From the NCBI RefSeq assembly GCF_030450125.1, contig NZ_CP123923.1, positions 4,340,001 through 4,404,000 of the forward strand: a DNA stretch of 64,000 nucleotides, given 5' to 3'. Positions 50,796 to 59,774 of the stretch are shown here, one piece after another. The notes under the pieces were generated by a model that saw only the letters and a list, made by a program, of their open reading frames with translations, was not told the DNA's origin and did not search any database. Positions within the stretch are counted from its first letter, which is position 1. Each line of letters starts with the position of its first letter. Both the position numbers and the translations under genes were made by a program. The DNA is from Streptomyces sp. WP-1 (GTDB lineage Bacteria > Actinomycetota > Actinomycetes > Streptomycetales > Streptomycetaceae).

Positions 50796-52103
50796 ATGGA
50801 CGTGAACGCGGCGGTCGCCGCAGCGGCAGCGATCGCCGGGGTGCTCACCGGCGTCATCGCCATGCTGGCGTTCCGCTGGAGCGAACGCGACCAGAAGCGA
50901 CCGACCAGGACTTCTTTGCATACCGATCCCGTACTCCCGCCCGGAGTGGACACCGTTCTCTCGGTGCTCCGCTCCTCCGCAGTGGTCCTCGACGAGGCCG
51001 ACTCCGTCGTCAAGGCCAGCTCCGCCGCCTACGCCCTCGGCCTGGTGCGCGGAGGCAAACTCTCCATCGAGCCCATGCTGCAGATGGCCCGCGACACCCG
51101 GCGCGACGGTGAGATACGCCAGGTCGAGCTGGATCTGCCCCGGCGCGGCAGCGGACGCGGCGAGGCGCTCGCCGTCTCCGCGCGGGTCGCGCCGCTCGGC
51201 TCCCGCCTGGTCCTGCTGCTGGTCGAGGATCTGACCGAGGCCCGCCGGATCGAGGCCGTACGACGCGACTTCGTGGCGAACGTGAGCCATGAGCTGAAGA
51301 CGCCGGTGGGCGCCCTGTCCCTGCTGTCGGAGGCCGTCATGGACGCCTCCGACGACCCCGAGGCCGTGGAGCGCTTCGCGGGCCGGATGCAGATCGAGGC
51401 GACCCGGCTGACCAACCTGGTGCAGGAGCTCATCGACCTGTCCCGGGTGCAGAACGACGACCCCCTGGAGGACGCCGAGCCCGTCCAGGTGGACGAGCTG
51501 GTCGCCGAGGCCGTGGACCGCTGCCGCCACCAGGCGGGCACCAAGCAGATCACCATGGCCACGAATGTGGGTGTGCCCGAAGGGCTCGATCAGGGTGGTG
51601 GCGGGCGACGGGCGGGCGGCACCGCCGACCTGCACGTCTGGGGAAACCGGGGCCAGCTGGCCGCCGCCCTCGGCAACCTGGTCGAGAACGCGGTGAACTA
51701 CTCCCCGGCCCGCACCCGGGTGGGCATCGCCGCCCGGCGGGTCAGCGCCCCCGGTGGTGACATGATCGAGCTGGCCGTGACCGACCAGGGCATCGGCATC
51801 TCGGACAAGGACAAGGAGCGCATCTTCGAGCGCTTCTACCGCGTCGACCCGGCCCGCTCGCGGGCCACCGGCGGCACCGGTCTGGGTCTCGCCATCGTCA
51901 AGCACGTGGTCGCCTCGCACGGCGGGGAGGTCACGGTCTGGAGCGCCGAAGGCCAGGGCTCCACGTTCACCCTCAGGCTGCCGGAGGCGGGCGCGGCCCG
52001 TGACCGCGCGCTCCAGCACCCGGACCCCGGCCTCGACGACGAGACCGGTCCCACCGAGTCATCCCCGTACGAACCGCTTCCCTCCCCGGAGGTCCTTCCG
52101 TGA
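50796..52103 (+). CDS. phoR: Phosphate sensor histidine kinase PhoR
   Basis: 435 residues. A short N-terminal membrane anchor (AAVAAAAAIAGVLTGVIAML) is followed by a PAS-like region, dimerisation domain with FVANVSHELKTPVGALSLLS (phospho-His in SHELKTP, near residue 168) and ATPase domain with LGNLVENAVNYSPA (N-box), DQGIGISDKD and GGTGLGLAIVKHVVASHGG. Matches SenX3/PhoR. Phosphorylates PhoP under phosphate limitation. GTGA overlap with phoP. Confidence 0.93.
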   Translation: MDVNAAVAAAAAIAGVLTGVIAMLAFRWSERDQKRPTRTSLHTDPVLPPGVDTVLSVLRSSAVVLDEADSVVKASSAAYALGLVRGGKLSIEPMLQMARDTRRDGEIRQVELDLPRRGSGRGEALAVSARVAPLGSRLVLLLVEDLTEARRIEAVRRDFVANVSHELKTPVGALSLLSEAVMDASDDPEAVERFAGRMQIEATRLTNLVQELIDLSRVQNDDPLEDAEPVQVDELVAEAVDRCRHQAGTKQITMATNVGVPEGLDQGGGGRRAGGTADLHVWGNRGQLAAALGNLVENAVNYSPARTRVGIAARRVSAPGGDMIELAVTDQGIGISDKDKERIFERFYRVDPARSRATGGTGLGLAIVKHVVASHGGEVTVWSAEGQGSTFTLRLPEAGAARDRALQHPDPGLDDETGPTESSPYEPLPSPEVLP

Positions 52104-52780
52104 CCCGAGTGCTCGTCGTCGAGGACGAGGAGTCCTTCTCCGACGCTCTGTCCTACATGCTGCGCAAGGAGGGCTTCGAGGTCGCCGTGGCGGCCACCGG
52201 CCCCGACGGCCTCGACGAGTTCGAGCGCAACGGCGCCGACCTCGTCCTGCTCGACCTGATGCTGCCGGGCCTGCCCGGTACCGAGGTGTGCCGCCAGCTG
52301 CGCGGCCGCTCGAACGTCCCCGTGATCATGGTGACCGCGAAGGACAGCGAGATCGACAAGGTCGTCGGGCTGGAGATAGGAGCCGACGACTACGTCACCA
52401 AGCCCTTCTCCTCCCGCGAGCTGGTCGCCCGGATCCGCGCGGTGCTGCGCCGCCGCGGCGAGCCGGAGGAGGTCACCCCGGCCGCGCTGGAGGCCGGTCC
52501 GGTCCGCATGGACGTCGACCGGCACGTGGTGACGGTCGGCGGCGCCAAGGTCGACCTGCCGCTCAAGGAGTTCGACCTGCTGGAGATGCTGCTGCGCAAC
52601 GCCGGCCGGGTGCTCACCCGGATGCAGCTGATCGACCGGGTCTGGGGCGCCGACTACGTGGGCGACACCAAGACCCTGGACGTCCACGTCAAGCGCCTGC
52701 GCGCCAAGATCGAGCCGGACCCGGGCGCCCCGCGCTACCTGGTGACGGTGCGCGGCCTGGGCTACAAGTTCGAGCCGTAG
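52100..52780 (+). CDS. phoP: Phosphate response regulator PhoP
   Basis: 226 residues, OmpR family. The receiver domain shows VLVVEDEESFSDAL (acidic pocket), LVLLDLMLPGLPG (phospho-Asp near residue 52) and MVTAKDSE; the C-terminal winged helix has LPLKEFDLLEMLLRNAGRVL and KTLDVHVKRLRAKIEPD. GTG at 52100 overlaps the phoR stop (GTGA). Activates or represses Pho genes and affects antibiotic production in Streptomyces. Confidence 0.94.
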   Translation: MTRVLVVEDEESFSDALSYMLRKEGFEVAVAATGPDGLDEFERNGADLVLLDLMLPGLPGTEVCRQLRGRSNVPVIMVTAKDSEIDKVVGLEIGADDYVTKPFSSRELVARIRAVLRRRGEPEEVTPAALEAGPVRMDVDRHVVTVGGAKVDLPLKEFDLLEMLLRNAGRVLTRMQLIDRVWGADYVGDTKTLDVHVKRLRAKIEPDPGAPRYLVTVRGLGYKFEP

Positions 52781-52798
52781 ACCGAAGGCCCGACGCGG

Positions 52799-52832
52799 AA
52801 AGGGCGGCACCCCCACGGGGATGCCGCCCTTT
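52799..52832 (+). terminator. Terminator after phoP
   Basis: AAAGGGCGGCA (52799-52809) pairs with TGCCGCCCTTT (52822-52832), 12-base loop, 18 bases after the phoP stop. Confidence 0.85.
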
Positions 52833-52849
52833 CGCGTGCTGCGTGGGTC

Positions 52850-52957
52850 CGTACGACCACTCAGTGACCGGTCGTACGGCGGCTCGGCGGGCGGTCGTAC
52901 GACCGCTCAGCCGTTGTACGACCGCTCAGTGGCCCGTCGTACGACCGCTCAGTGACC
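52850..52957 (+). repeat. GTCGTACGACCGCTCAGTG-type repeats between phoP and the lipoprotein gene
   Basis: Imperfect copies of (G)TCGTACGACC(A/G)CTCAGTG occur at about 52849, 52871 (partial), 52894, 52915 and 52937. The last overlaps the stop of the convergent lipoprotein gene. Each contains the palindrome TCGTACGA. Confidence 0.75.
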
Positions 52958-53650
52958 CGCGCCGGTCGATGCCGAGGACGAGTCGCTCGGGGTCGGGTTG
53001 GTGCCCGTGGTGCCCGTGGTGTCGCCCGCGCCGGTGCTCGCGCTCGACGAGGGGTTCGCCCCGTGCTTGCCCGGCTTGGCGCTGCCGGAGGCGGTGGCGG
53101 TGGCGCCGGCGGCCGGGGAGCCGGTGGGGGCGGCCGGGACCTTGGAGGGGCCCCACTTGTCGAAGTAGCTGGTGGCCGGGACCACGAAGGCGCGCAGGCT
53201 CACCGCGCCGGCCTTGCTGAAGGTGAAGGTGACCGGCTGGGCGTTGCCGTCCTGCACGCTCTGGTGGCCGCCGGGGATCTCGGCGGAGGCGTTGTCCGGG
53301 CCGCCCAGGATCAGGGAGCCGTGCGCCGGGACGGTCAGGCTGCCGCCCTTGGCCGGGGTCAGCTTCACGGTGTCGCCGGTGCCCGGGACGCTGATCGACT
53401 GGAGGGTCTCGTCGTCGGCGCCCGAGTTGAACAGGGTCGCGGAGACCACGGCCGGGCCGGTCGCCTTCGGGTCGGGCTGGGTGATGACCAGAGCGTTCTG
53501 GATCTTGATGTCGCCGACGCTGGTCGCCGCGTTGTCCGGCTTGACCTCAAGCGTCTGCGAGTCGTTGCCGGCGCCGCAGGCGGCGAGCGAGGCGATCGAG
53601 AAGACAATGGCGGAAGCGGCGAGGGCGCCGCGTCGAAGGCTGCTGCTCAC
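52949..53650 (-). CDS. Secreted lipoprotein, PCu(A)C/DUF461-like
   Basis: 233 residues. The N-terminus is a lipoprotein signal (RRGALAASAIVFSIASLAAC, lipobox LAAC, mature Cys near residue 25). Residues 35-160 form a beta-rich domain related to copper-chaperone PCu(A)C proteins (ALVITQPDP, AVVSATLFNSGADDETLQSI), but the metal-binding His/Met pattern is not clear. The C-terminal 60 residues are Ser/Thr/Gly/Pro-rich and probably unfolded. ATG at 53650. Attached to the outer face of the membrane; function unknown. Confidence 0.72.
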   Translation of the reverse strand: MSSSLRRGALAASAIVFSIASLAACGAGNDSQTLEVKPDNAATSVGDIKIQNALVITQPDPKATGPAVVSATLFNSGADDETLQSISVPGTGDTVKLTPAKGGSLTVPAHGSLILGGPDNASAEIPGGHQSVQDGNAQPVTFTFSKAGAVSLRAFVVPATSYFDKWGPSKVPAAPTGSPAAGATATASGSAKPGKHGANPSSSASTGAGDTTGTTGTNPTPSDSSSASTGAGH

Positions 53651-54264
53651 GGCGGCGGCAACTCCTAACGCAGGGGCGGCTTCCTTGTAAAGCCGTCCTA
53701 AGTGTCTGTCAGCGGCTTCAGGTTACCGAGCCGTTCCCGCGCGATCGCACCCGACCCTCCCCCTCGCCCCGGGCTTCCCGCCAGGTGGGGGTACGTGGCC
53801 CCGCCGACGTCTCACGCGTCCCCGCAGTCACAACCGCCACTTCGGCCACTTTGCCGAGGTCGCGGTACGCCATTCGCATAACCGGGCGCAAAATTTCCGT
53901 GAAGGAATGTGGGGCCGTCCCGAAATTGATCACCGGTTCACCCGTCCGGCCGTCACTGATCAATTCTGGAAACGGCTCACATGGGCCCGGGGCCTCCGAA
54001 CGGAGTAGCGGAAGTCGTACGCTAGGAATCGGACAAATCGGGACGTTCATCCACTTGGAGTGTGCGCGCGAGGTGTGTAACGTACGCGTTTCACCCCGCC
54101 CGAACAGCCCCTCCCACCTGCGAATTCCCGCTTCCGGAGGGCCCTCGCAGCACGTTCCGGTTGCTGTTGTCAAGCCCCGAGATATGCCCTGACCTGCGAA
54201 AACGCCATTCAGAAGACGCCGTATCCGTGTTACCCTGGATAGCCACGGAAGGGGTACCTGTCAC
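53651..54264 (+). other. Long divergent promoter region of the lipoprotein and carD genes
   Basis: 614 bases with no gene. AATTGATCA at 53924-53932 and TGATCAATT at 53957-53965 form a perfect A+T-rich inverted repeat spaced by 24 bases. A minus-strand frame (53718-54173) exists but has no ribosome-binding site. The right end holds the carD promoter. Confidence 0.7.
54208..54236 (+). promoter_or_regulatory. Predicted carD promoter
   Basis: TTCAGA (54208-54213), 17 bases, then TACCCT (54231-54236), 28 bases before the carD ATG, with GGAAGGGG as ribosome-binding site at 54247. A housekeeping-type arrangement, by eye only. Confidence 0.55.
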
Positions 54265-54747
54265 ATGACGTTCAAGGTTGGCGACACCGTGGTCTATCCC
54301 CATCACGGGGCCGCGCTGATCGAGGCTATCGAAACTCGCCAGATCAAAGGCGTGGACAAGACCTACTTGGTGTTGAAGGTCGCCCAGGGTGACCTCACGG
54401 TGCGTGTGCCAGCGGACAATGCGGAGTTCGTCGGTGTGCGTGACGTGGTCGGTCAGGACGGACTGGACCGGGTCTTCGAGGTGCTGCGCGCGCCGTACGC
54501 CGAGGAGCCCACGAACTGGTCCCGTCGCTACAAGGCAAACCTGGAGAAGCTCGCCTCCGGCGATGTCATCAAGGTCGCGGAAGTCGTGCGTGACCTGTGG
54601 CGTCGTGAGCGCGAGCGCGGACTGTCCGCCGGTGAGAAGCGCATGCTCGCCAAGGCCCGCCAGATCCTGGTGAGCGAGCTCGCTCTCGCGGAGAACACGA
54701 ACGAGGACAAGGCCGAGGCCCTGCTCGACGAGGTGCTCGCCTCCTGA
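54265..54747 (+). CDS. carD: CarD-family RNA polymerase-binding transcription regulator
   Basis: 160 residues. The N-terminal RNA polymerase-interaction domain starts [20 protein letters not shown], and the C-terminal helical DNA-binding domain contains [16 protein letters not shown] and [20 protein letters not shown], including the conserved Trp that wedges the promoter. CarD/CdnL stabilises open complexes at housekeeping promoters. ATG at 54265. In Streptomyces it precedes ispD, as here. Confidence 0.94.
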   Translation: MTFKVGDTVVYPHHGAALIEAIETRQIKGVDKTYLVLKVAQGDLTVRVPADNAEFVGVRDVVGQDGLDRVFEVLRAPYAEEPTNWSRRYKANLEKLASGDVIKVAEVVRDLWRRERERGLSAGEKRMLAKARQILVSELALAENTNEDKAEALLDEVLAS

Positions 54748-55117
54748 CGTGCCCGTGCCGTGGGTGGCGATCCCTGGTCAACGGCTGATGTTCTGATCGG
54801 TCCTGCCCCTCGCCCCCACTCCCCGCACACGCTCAGCACAGTGCTCTCGCACATTCTCAGCACAGCGAAAATGCCGCGGTGCCCGATGACACTCGATTCT
54901 GTCGCCGGGCGCTGCGGCATGTTCGTCCCCGCGGCGCCGCCTGTGGCGTACCCCCCGGAAAGCCCCTGAAAACGAAGCGGGCCCCCGATACTCAAGGTGC
55001 CGGGCCCGGGTGGACGGCTCGACCAGGGTCACGGAAAGGGTCCGGTCAAGGCGTCGCGCCCGGCACTCCTGAAGGCCATACCCAACAAGGTCGAGCACAC
55101 AAACCTGACAGGAACCG
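54748..55117 (+). other. carD-ispD gap with a long hairpin
   Basis: 370 bases, no gene. ATGCCGCGGTGCCCG at 54871-54885 pairs with CGGGCGCTGCGGCAT at 54906-54920 (13 of 15 pairs, 20-base loop). TCAGCACAG occurs twice just before (54832 and 54857). A further GGGCCC-rich hairpin lies near 54980-55010. The hairpins could end carD transcription or act on ispD. Confidence 0.6.
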
Positions 55118-55891
55118 ATGTCTGACGAATCGCGTCCCTCGCCCGCCGGACCGCCCTCGGCGCCCGCGCAGGCCCCCGTCGCCGCCGTGATTCCCGCCGC
55201 CGGCCGCGGCGTACGGCTCGGACCGGGCGCGCCCAAGGCGCTGCGGGCGCTCAACGGCACGCCGATGCTCATCCACGCCGTCCACTCCCTGGCCGCCTCC
55301 CGTCATGTCTCCCTCGTCATCGTGGTCGCCCCGCCGGACGGACCCGGCGAGGTGAAGTCGTTGCTCGACGCGCACACGCTGCCGGAGCGCACGGACTTCC
55401 AGGTGGTGCCCGGCGGCGAGTCCCGCCAGGAGTCGGTGGCGCTCGGCCTCGCGGCCGTACCCCCCGAGTACGGCGTCGTCCTCGTCCATGACGCGGCCCG
55501 TCCGCTGGTCCCCGTCGACACCGTGGACGCGGTGATCGAGGCCGTACGCGACGGCGCCCCGGCGGTCGTCCCCGCGCTGCCGCTGGCCGACACGGTCAAG
55601 GAGGTCGAGCCGGCCGCCGCGCCCGGCGCGCCCGAGCCGGTCGTGGCCACGCCGGAGCGGGCCCGGCTGCGGGCCGTGCAGACGCCGCAGGGGTTCGACC
55701 GGGCGACGCTGGTGCGCGCGCACGAGACGGTGACCGAGGACGTCACGGACGACGCGAGCATGGTGGAGCGGCTCGGCCTGCCCGTGGTGACCGTCCCCGG
55801 TCACGAGGAGGCGTTCAAGGTGACCCGCCCGCTGGACTTGGTCCTCGCGGAGGCGGTCCTGGCCCGCAGGAGGCTCAACGATGGCTACTGA
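55118..55891 (+). CDS. ispD: 2-C-methyl-D-erythritol 4-phosphate cytidylyltransferase
   Basis: 257 residues. Nucleotide-binding loop [20 protein letters not shown] (about residues 23-42), [27 protein letters not shown] and ADTVKEV are all IspD motifs. Makes CDP-methylerythritol in the MEP isoprenoid pathway. ATG at 55118. The ispF start lies inside its last codons (11-base overlap). Confidence 0.93.
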   Translation: MSDESRPSPAGPPSAPAQAPVAAVIPAAGRGVRLGPGAPKALRALNGTPMLIHAVHSLAASRHVSLVIVVAPPDGPGEVKSLLDAHTLPERTDFQVVPGGESRQESVALGLAAVPPEYGVVLVHDAARPLVPVDTVDAVIEAVRDGAPAVVPALPLADTVKEVEPAAAPGAPEPVVATPERARLRAVQTPQGFDRATLVRAHETVTEDVTDDASMVERLGLPVVTVPGHEEAFKVTRPLDLVLAEAVLARRRLNDGY

Positions 55892-56372
55892 GACGGTCCT
55901 GCCCCAGGTCGGCATCGGCACCGACATCCACGCCTTCGAGGAGGGCCGCGAGCTGTGGTGCGCGGGCCTGAAGTGGGAGGGCGAGGGGCCGGGTCTGGCC
56001 GGGCACTCCGACGCGGACGTGGTCGCGCACGCCGCCTGCAACGCGCTGTTCTCCGCGGCCGGGCTCGGTGACCTCGGACAGCACTTCGGCACCGGGCGGC
56101 CCGAGTGGTCCGGCGCGTCGGGGGTCACGCTGCTCACCGAGGCCGCGCGGATCGTGCGCGCGGCGGGCTTCGTCATCGGCAATGTCGCCGTGCAGGTGAT
56201 CGGCCCCCGCCCGAAGATCGGCAAGCGGCGGGACGAGGCCCAGAAGATCCTCTCCGAGGCGGCCGGCGCGCCGGTGTCCGTCTCCGGTGCCACGACGGAC
56301 GGCCTCGGCTTCCCGGGGCGCGACGAGGGGCTGATGGCGGTGGCGACGGCGCTGGTGGCGCGGGTGTCCTGA
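55881..56372 (+). CDS. ispF: 2-C-methyl-D-erythritol 2,4-cyclodiphosphate synthase
   Basis: 163 residues. [20 protein letters not shown] holds the zinc-binding Asp-x-His; [20 protein letters not shown] and DLGQHFGTG are typical, as is the C-terminal [20 protein letters not shown]. Next-but-one step after IspD in the MEP pathway; the order ispD-ispF is common. Confidence 0.94.
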   Translation: MATETVLPQVGIGTDIHAFEEGRELWCAGLKWEGEGPGLAGHSDADVVAHAACNALFSAAGLGDLGQHFGTGRPEWSGASGVTLLTEAARIVRAAGFVIGNVAVQVIGPRPKIGKRRDEAQKILSEAAGAPVSVSGATTDGLGFPGRDEGLMAVATALVARVS

Positions 56373-56456
56373 ATTCCGCGGCCTCCTGGTGCGGGTGAGC
56401 CGAGGGCGTGCGAGGGTACCCGGAGAGTCACCGTCCGCGGCCTTTCGGAGGTACCC

Positions 56457-56861
56457 ATGTCCGCCGCCCTGTCCGACCGGCTCAAGTCCCTGCTCGACGG
56501 CAAGGTGTTCATCGTCGTCGGCACCGTCCAGCCCGACGGCAGCCCGCAGATGTCCCCGGTCTGGGTGAAGCGCGACGGCGAGCACCTCCTCTTCTCCACC
56601 ACGGTCGACCGCCGCAAGAAGCTGAACCTCGACCGCGACCCCCGCGTCACCGTCGTCGTCATGAACCCCGACCAGCCCTACGAGTACGCCGAGATCCGCG
56701 GCACCGCCGAACTGACCACCGACGGCGGCCGGTCCCTCATCGACGACCTGAGCCTCAAGTACACGGGCAAGAAGTACGCCGAGTTCAACCCGGAGTCCTC
56801 CGAGGACGCGGAACGGGTCGTCGTACGAATCACGCCACGCAAGGTGGTCGGTCGGCTCTGA
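56457..56861 (+). CDS. PPOX-class F420-dependent oxidoreductase-type protein
   Basis: 134 residues, split beta-barrel flavin/F420-binding fold. LLDGKVFIVVGTVQPDGSPQ and MSPVWVKRDGEHLLFST, then RKKLNLDRDPRVTVVVMNP, and YEYAEIRGTAELT are the PPOX-class pattern. Reduces an unknown substrate with F420H2, probably cytoplasmic. ATG at 56457 follows GGAGGTACCC. Converges on the regulator of the graspetide cluster. Confidence 0.83.
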   Translation: MSAALSDRLKSLLDGKVFIVVGTVQPDGSPQMSPVWVKRDGEHLLFSTTVDRRKKLNLDRDPRVTVVVMNPDQPYEYAEIRGTAELTTDGGRSLIDDLSLKYTGKKYAEFNPESSEDAERVVVRITPRKVVGRL

Positions 56862-56967
56862 ACCACCCGCCCCGCCCCGGCCGCAGCACGGCCCGGGAAA
56901 CAGAACCCGGCGTACAGCCCGACTCGGCCGGCCCGAGCGCGTGGCCCGGGTGGGCGCGTGGCGCGAG

Positions 56968-57001
56968 GTGACCGGGCGGCTCTGGGGTGCCGCCCGGTCA
57001 C
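56968..57001 (+). terminator. Bidirectional terminator
   Basis: GTGACCGGGCGGC (56968-56980) and GCCGCCCGGTCAC (56989-57001), perfect 13-base arms, eight-base loop, overlapping the stop of the minus-strand regulator. Confidence 0.8.
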
Positions 57002-58335
57002 GCTGCCGATTTCTGCCGGGCCACCTCGCGGGCCCGCGCGTCCAGGGCGCGTACGGCCGGCAGCGATACGTACGGCCGGATGGACGTCCGCAGGGTCGCG
57101 AAGTGTTCGTCACCCCGCGCACTGCTGACACCGGCGTAGTCGTCCAGGAACATGTCCCACTCCCGGGACGCCTCCTCCACGTGCCTCATCTCCATGAGCC
57201 GGGTGGCGAGGAGGCCGGTCGCGTGCATGCGGCCCTGCCGCTCGCCGGAGGGACGCGCCTTGTTGGATCGCCGCAGGGCTTCGACAGATCCGGGCCGGTC
57301 CCTGAGTTCCCACAGGACGTGGGCGACGTGGAATTCGTAGGCGGCGCGATCGTATCCACCGATGTGGTCGTTGCGGCCGTCGGCCTGCGAGAGCGCCTTT
57401 TCGGTTTCCCGGAGTCGGTCGAACGCCTGCCGCCGGTCGCCGACCATGGCGGCTCCGTGTGCCTGCTGGCCACGCAGGAATGCCACCAGGCGCGGTCCTG
57501 AGGCCGGAGCGGCTTGCGCGGCCGAGTCGGCGAGTTCGAGGGCCTTCGGGCCGTGACCCAGGTTCGAAGCCTGCAACGCCATGCCGCGCAGGGTGCGGCA
57601 GTACGTCACATGGTCCTCGGCGGCACCGGCGAGTTTCAGCGCCGTCATGTAGTACTGCTGGCCGACGCCGTGTTCGCGCTCGTACATGGCCATCCACCCC
57701 GTGAGGTACGTGAGATCCGAGGCCGCGGCCCGCATCGCGCGCTTCACCTCGTGCGTTCCGTCGGCACGCAGACAGGGCCCCACGGTGTTGACGAGGAATG
57801 CCGCTGCCATGGGACGGGCATGGCCACCCCCGAGGTCGTCGAGGATGTCCGCGATCTGCTCCGTCATCCGCGTCACGGTCTCCACGTCGGACCGGCCGAT
57901 ACGGGTGGTGCGACCGGCCGCAGCGTGATCTGTCCGGCCTGCGATGTCGTCGTAACGGGGGATGGCCAGGGCCGCCGAGTACAGGCCCGCGCCGAGCACG
58001 GCGCGCCGGGATGGGTCCATGTCCGCCCTTCCGAGGTCGACGATCCCCGACACCACGGCCGGGGGCTCGGTGGTGTCGCTGTCCCAGCAGAGTTCCACCG
58101 AGGTTACGGGCCGCCCGAGCAGACGTGAGAGCGCTTCGGTGACGGCAGGGCGCGCTTCCTTCTTCGGCCGGTGGCCTCTCAGCCACTGCGAGACGGCCGT
58201 TTTGGTGTAGGTCAGGCCGAGGCCGAGTTCGGTGCCGACGGCATTGACTCGACGTGCCAACTGGTCGTTCCGGATGTTCCCCTCTCGCATGAGCGCCGCC
58301 AGGACGTCGTTCGGCATGAGTGACTGTCGTCCCAT
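56998..58335 (-). CDS. HTH/TPR-type regulator beside the graspetide genes
   Basis: 445 residues. The N-terminal region (about 5-70) has a helix-turn-helix-like LARRVNAVGTELGLGLTYTK, followed by TAVSQWLRGHRPKKEARPAV; the rest is a TPR-like helical domain with RTLRGMALQASNLGHGPKAL. It is divergent from the precursor gene, the position of a cluster regulator. ATG at 58335. It belongs to the same broad family as the shuffled remnants at 45383-46287. Confidence 0.8.
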   Translation of the reverse strand: MGRQSLMPNDVLAALMREGNIRNDQLARRVNAVGTELGLGLTYTKTAVSQWLRGHRPKKEARPAVTEALSRLLGRPVTSVELCWDSDTTEPPAVVSGIVDLGRADMDPSRRAVLGAGLYSAALAIPRYDDIAGRTDHAAAGRTTRIGRSDVETVTRMTEQIADILDDLGGGHARPMAAAFLVNTVGPCLRADGTHEVKRAMRAAASDLTYLTGWMAMYEREHGVGQQYYMTALKLAGAAEDHVTYCRTLRGMALQASNLGHGPKALELADSAAQAAPASGPRLVAFLRGQQAHGAAMVGDRRQAFDRLRETEKALSQADGRNDHIGGYDRAAYEFHVAHVLWELRDRPGSVEALRRSNKARPSGERQGRMHATGLLATRLMEMRHVEEASREWDMFLDDYAGVSSARGDEHFATLRTSIRPYVSLPAVRALDARAREVARQKSAA

Positions 58336-58350
58336 CGTGACCCCCGAGCG

Positions 58351-58367
58351 TGTGCAACCTGTGCAAC
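58351..58367 (+). promoter_or_regulatory. TGTGCAAC direct repeat upstream of the regulator
   Basis: TGTGCAAC occurs twice with nine-base period, just before the regulator start, with a related CGCACAGGTGTTG at about 58403. A possible operator for autoregulation and for the divergent graspetide genes. Confidence 0.5.
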
Positions 58368-58542
58368 TCACCGTCCACTGTGCTCGCTTACTCATGGCCG
58401 CGCACAGGTGTTGAGTGATTACCGGCCGCTCGGTGCTCACCCCGCCGGCCGCCGGCCGTCCCGCACCGGCAGGCGTCGCTGATCGCCCGGAACTCCCGGC
58501 AGCGGACGTCACCGTCGGATCATCTGGGAAACGAGGAGACTC

Positions 58543-58809
58543 ATGCAGCCTTCAGCGCCATCCGATCAGGTAAAGCCCTGGGGACTCGGACGCATGCGGC
58601 CCTACCCCGCGGCGGCGGTCCTTCCCGCCGCCCGGCCGGTCCTCGACCCGGGTACGCAGGTTCCCGTGTGGGCCGCTCCTGACGGGACGCCCCTGCCGGT
58701 GGAGGAGGCCAGGCACAAGCGGTCGGAGACGTCGCAGGAGACGAGTACGAAGACCAGCCTGGACGGCACCCCTGATCAGGGCAGCGACCAGAACGGGGAC
58801 GCCGACTGA
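58543..58809 (+). CDS. tgmA: Graspetide (ATP-grasp RiPP) precursor peptide TgmA-like
   Basis: 88 residues. The leader includes PWGLGRMRPYP, near the usual recognition segment of the family, and VLDPGTQVPVW. The C-terminal part after about residue 60 is rich in Thr/Ser, Asp and Glu (SQETSTKTSLDGTPDQGS), the kind of core in which ATP-grasp ligases join hydroxyl side chains to acidic ones. ATG at 58543 has GAGGAGAC upstream. TGATG overlap with the ligase gene. It fits the GRASP-target family known from Streptomyces (SAV_5884-type clusters). The exact core boundary is not known. Confidence 0.8.
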   Translation: MQPSAPSDQVKPWGLGRMRPYPAAAVLPAARPVLDPGTQVPVWAAPDGTPLPVEEARHKRSETSQETSTKTSLDGTPDQGSDQNGDAD

Positions 58810-59774
58810 TGGCTCCGGGCAGGTCGCCCGTCCTCGTCGTCACGCGGCTGGACGACGCCACCGCGGACGGTGTGATCAGCGAACTGAACCTGCGCCGGGT
58901 ACCGGTGGTCCGCCTGGACCCCGGCGACTTCCCCGGAGAGATCCGCTTGTCGGGCACCTTCGGCAGCACCGGACCCGGAGGGACTCTCGCCACTGCCTCC
59001 CGAACCCTCGACGTGGGGAACGTCCGCTCGGTGTACTGGCGGCGGCCCACCCCTTACATCGCCGACCGCGCCATGGCGGACCTGGCAGCACGATGGAGCA
59101 TCGAAGAAGCCCGCTACGGACTCGGCGGCGTCCTCGCCGCCCTTCCCGGAGCCCACTACCTGAACCACCCGTGGCGCAACCGGGATGCCGAGTACAAACC
59201 GGCGCAACTGGCCACCGCCGCCGCGTGCGGTTTCACCGTGCCACCCACGCTCGTCACCAACGACCCCGATCGTGCCCGCGCCTTCATCTCGGAGCACGGG
59301 CCCGTGATCTACAAGCCACTTCGCGAGACCGCCTACACCGACAGCACCGGCCGCGCACTGACGGTCTGGATCGAGGACGTCACTCCCGACCAGGTCGACC
59401 ACCGGGTACGCCACACCGCCCACCTGTTCCAGCAGCGCGTCGGCAAAACCGCCGACATCCGCCTGACCGCTGTCGGCGACCACCTCTGCGCCGTCCGGAT
59501 CAGCGGCTCACCCGGGATCGACTGGCGCCGCCACTACGAACAGCTCACCTACACACCCCTGCCCGTCCCGCCCGAGATCGCCGGAAGCGTCCGCGCCTAC
59601 CTCGACGCCTTCGGGCTCGTCTTCGGAGCCTTCGACTTCGGACTGGACCGTGACGGCCGGTGGCATTGGTACGAGTGCAACCCGAACGGCCAATGGGCCT
59701 GGTTCCCCGACCGCATCACCACTCCCATCACCCGCGCCATCGCCGATCAGCTACAGCACGGAGCCCCCGCATGA
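58809..59774 (+). CDS. tgmB: ATP-grasp graspetide ligase TgmB-like
   Basis: 321 residues, MvdD/ATP-grasp peptide maturase type. Evident features: VLVVTRLDDATADGVI at the N-terminus, VYWRRPTPY, YLNHPWRNRDAEYKPAQLAT, VIYKPLRETAYTDSTG (lysine for ATP), VGKTADIRLTAVGD and YECNPNGQWAWFPD (metal-binding Glu and Asn). Forms ester or amide cross-links between side chains of the precursor. ATG at 58809 overlaps the precursor stop; its own stop overlaps the methyltransferase start (ATGA). Confidence 0.88.
   Translation: MAPGRSPVLVVTRLDDATADGVISELNLRRVPVVRLDPGDFPGEIRLSGTFGSTGPGGTLATASRTLDVGNVRSVYWRRPTPYIADRAMADLAARWSIEEARYGLGGVLAALPGAHYLNHPWRNRDAEYKPAQLATAAACGFTVPPTLVTNDPDRARAFISEHGPVIYKPLRETAYTDSTGRALTVWIEDVTPDQVDHRVRHTAHLFQQRVGKTADIRLTAVGDHLCAVRISGSPGIDWRRHYEQLTYTPLPVPPEIAGSVRAYLDAFGLVFGAFDFGLDRDGRWHWYECNPNGQWAWFPDRITTPITRAIADQLQHGAPA

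Noticed and set aside
53718..54173. 151-codon minus-strand ORF in the carD upstream gap
   Set aside because: No ribosome-binding site, includes the A+T-rich inverted repeat, and has no recognisable domain; more likely promoter sequence.
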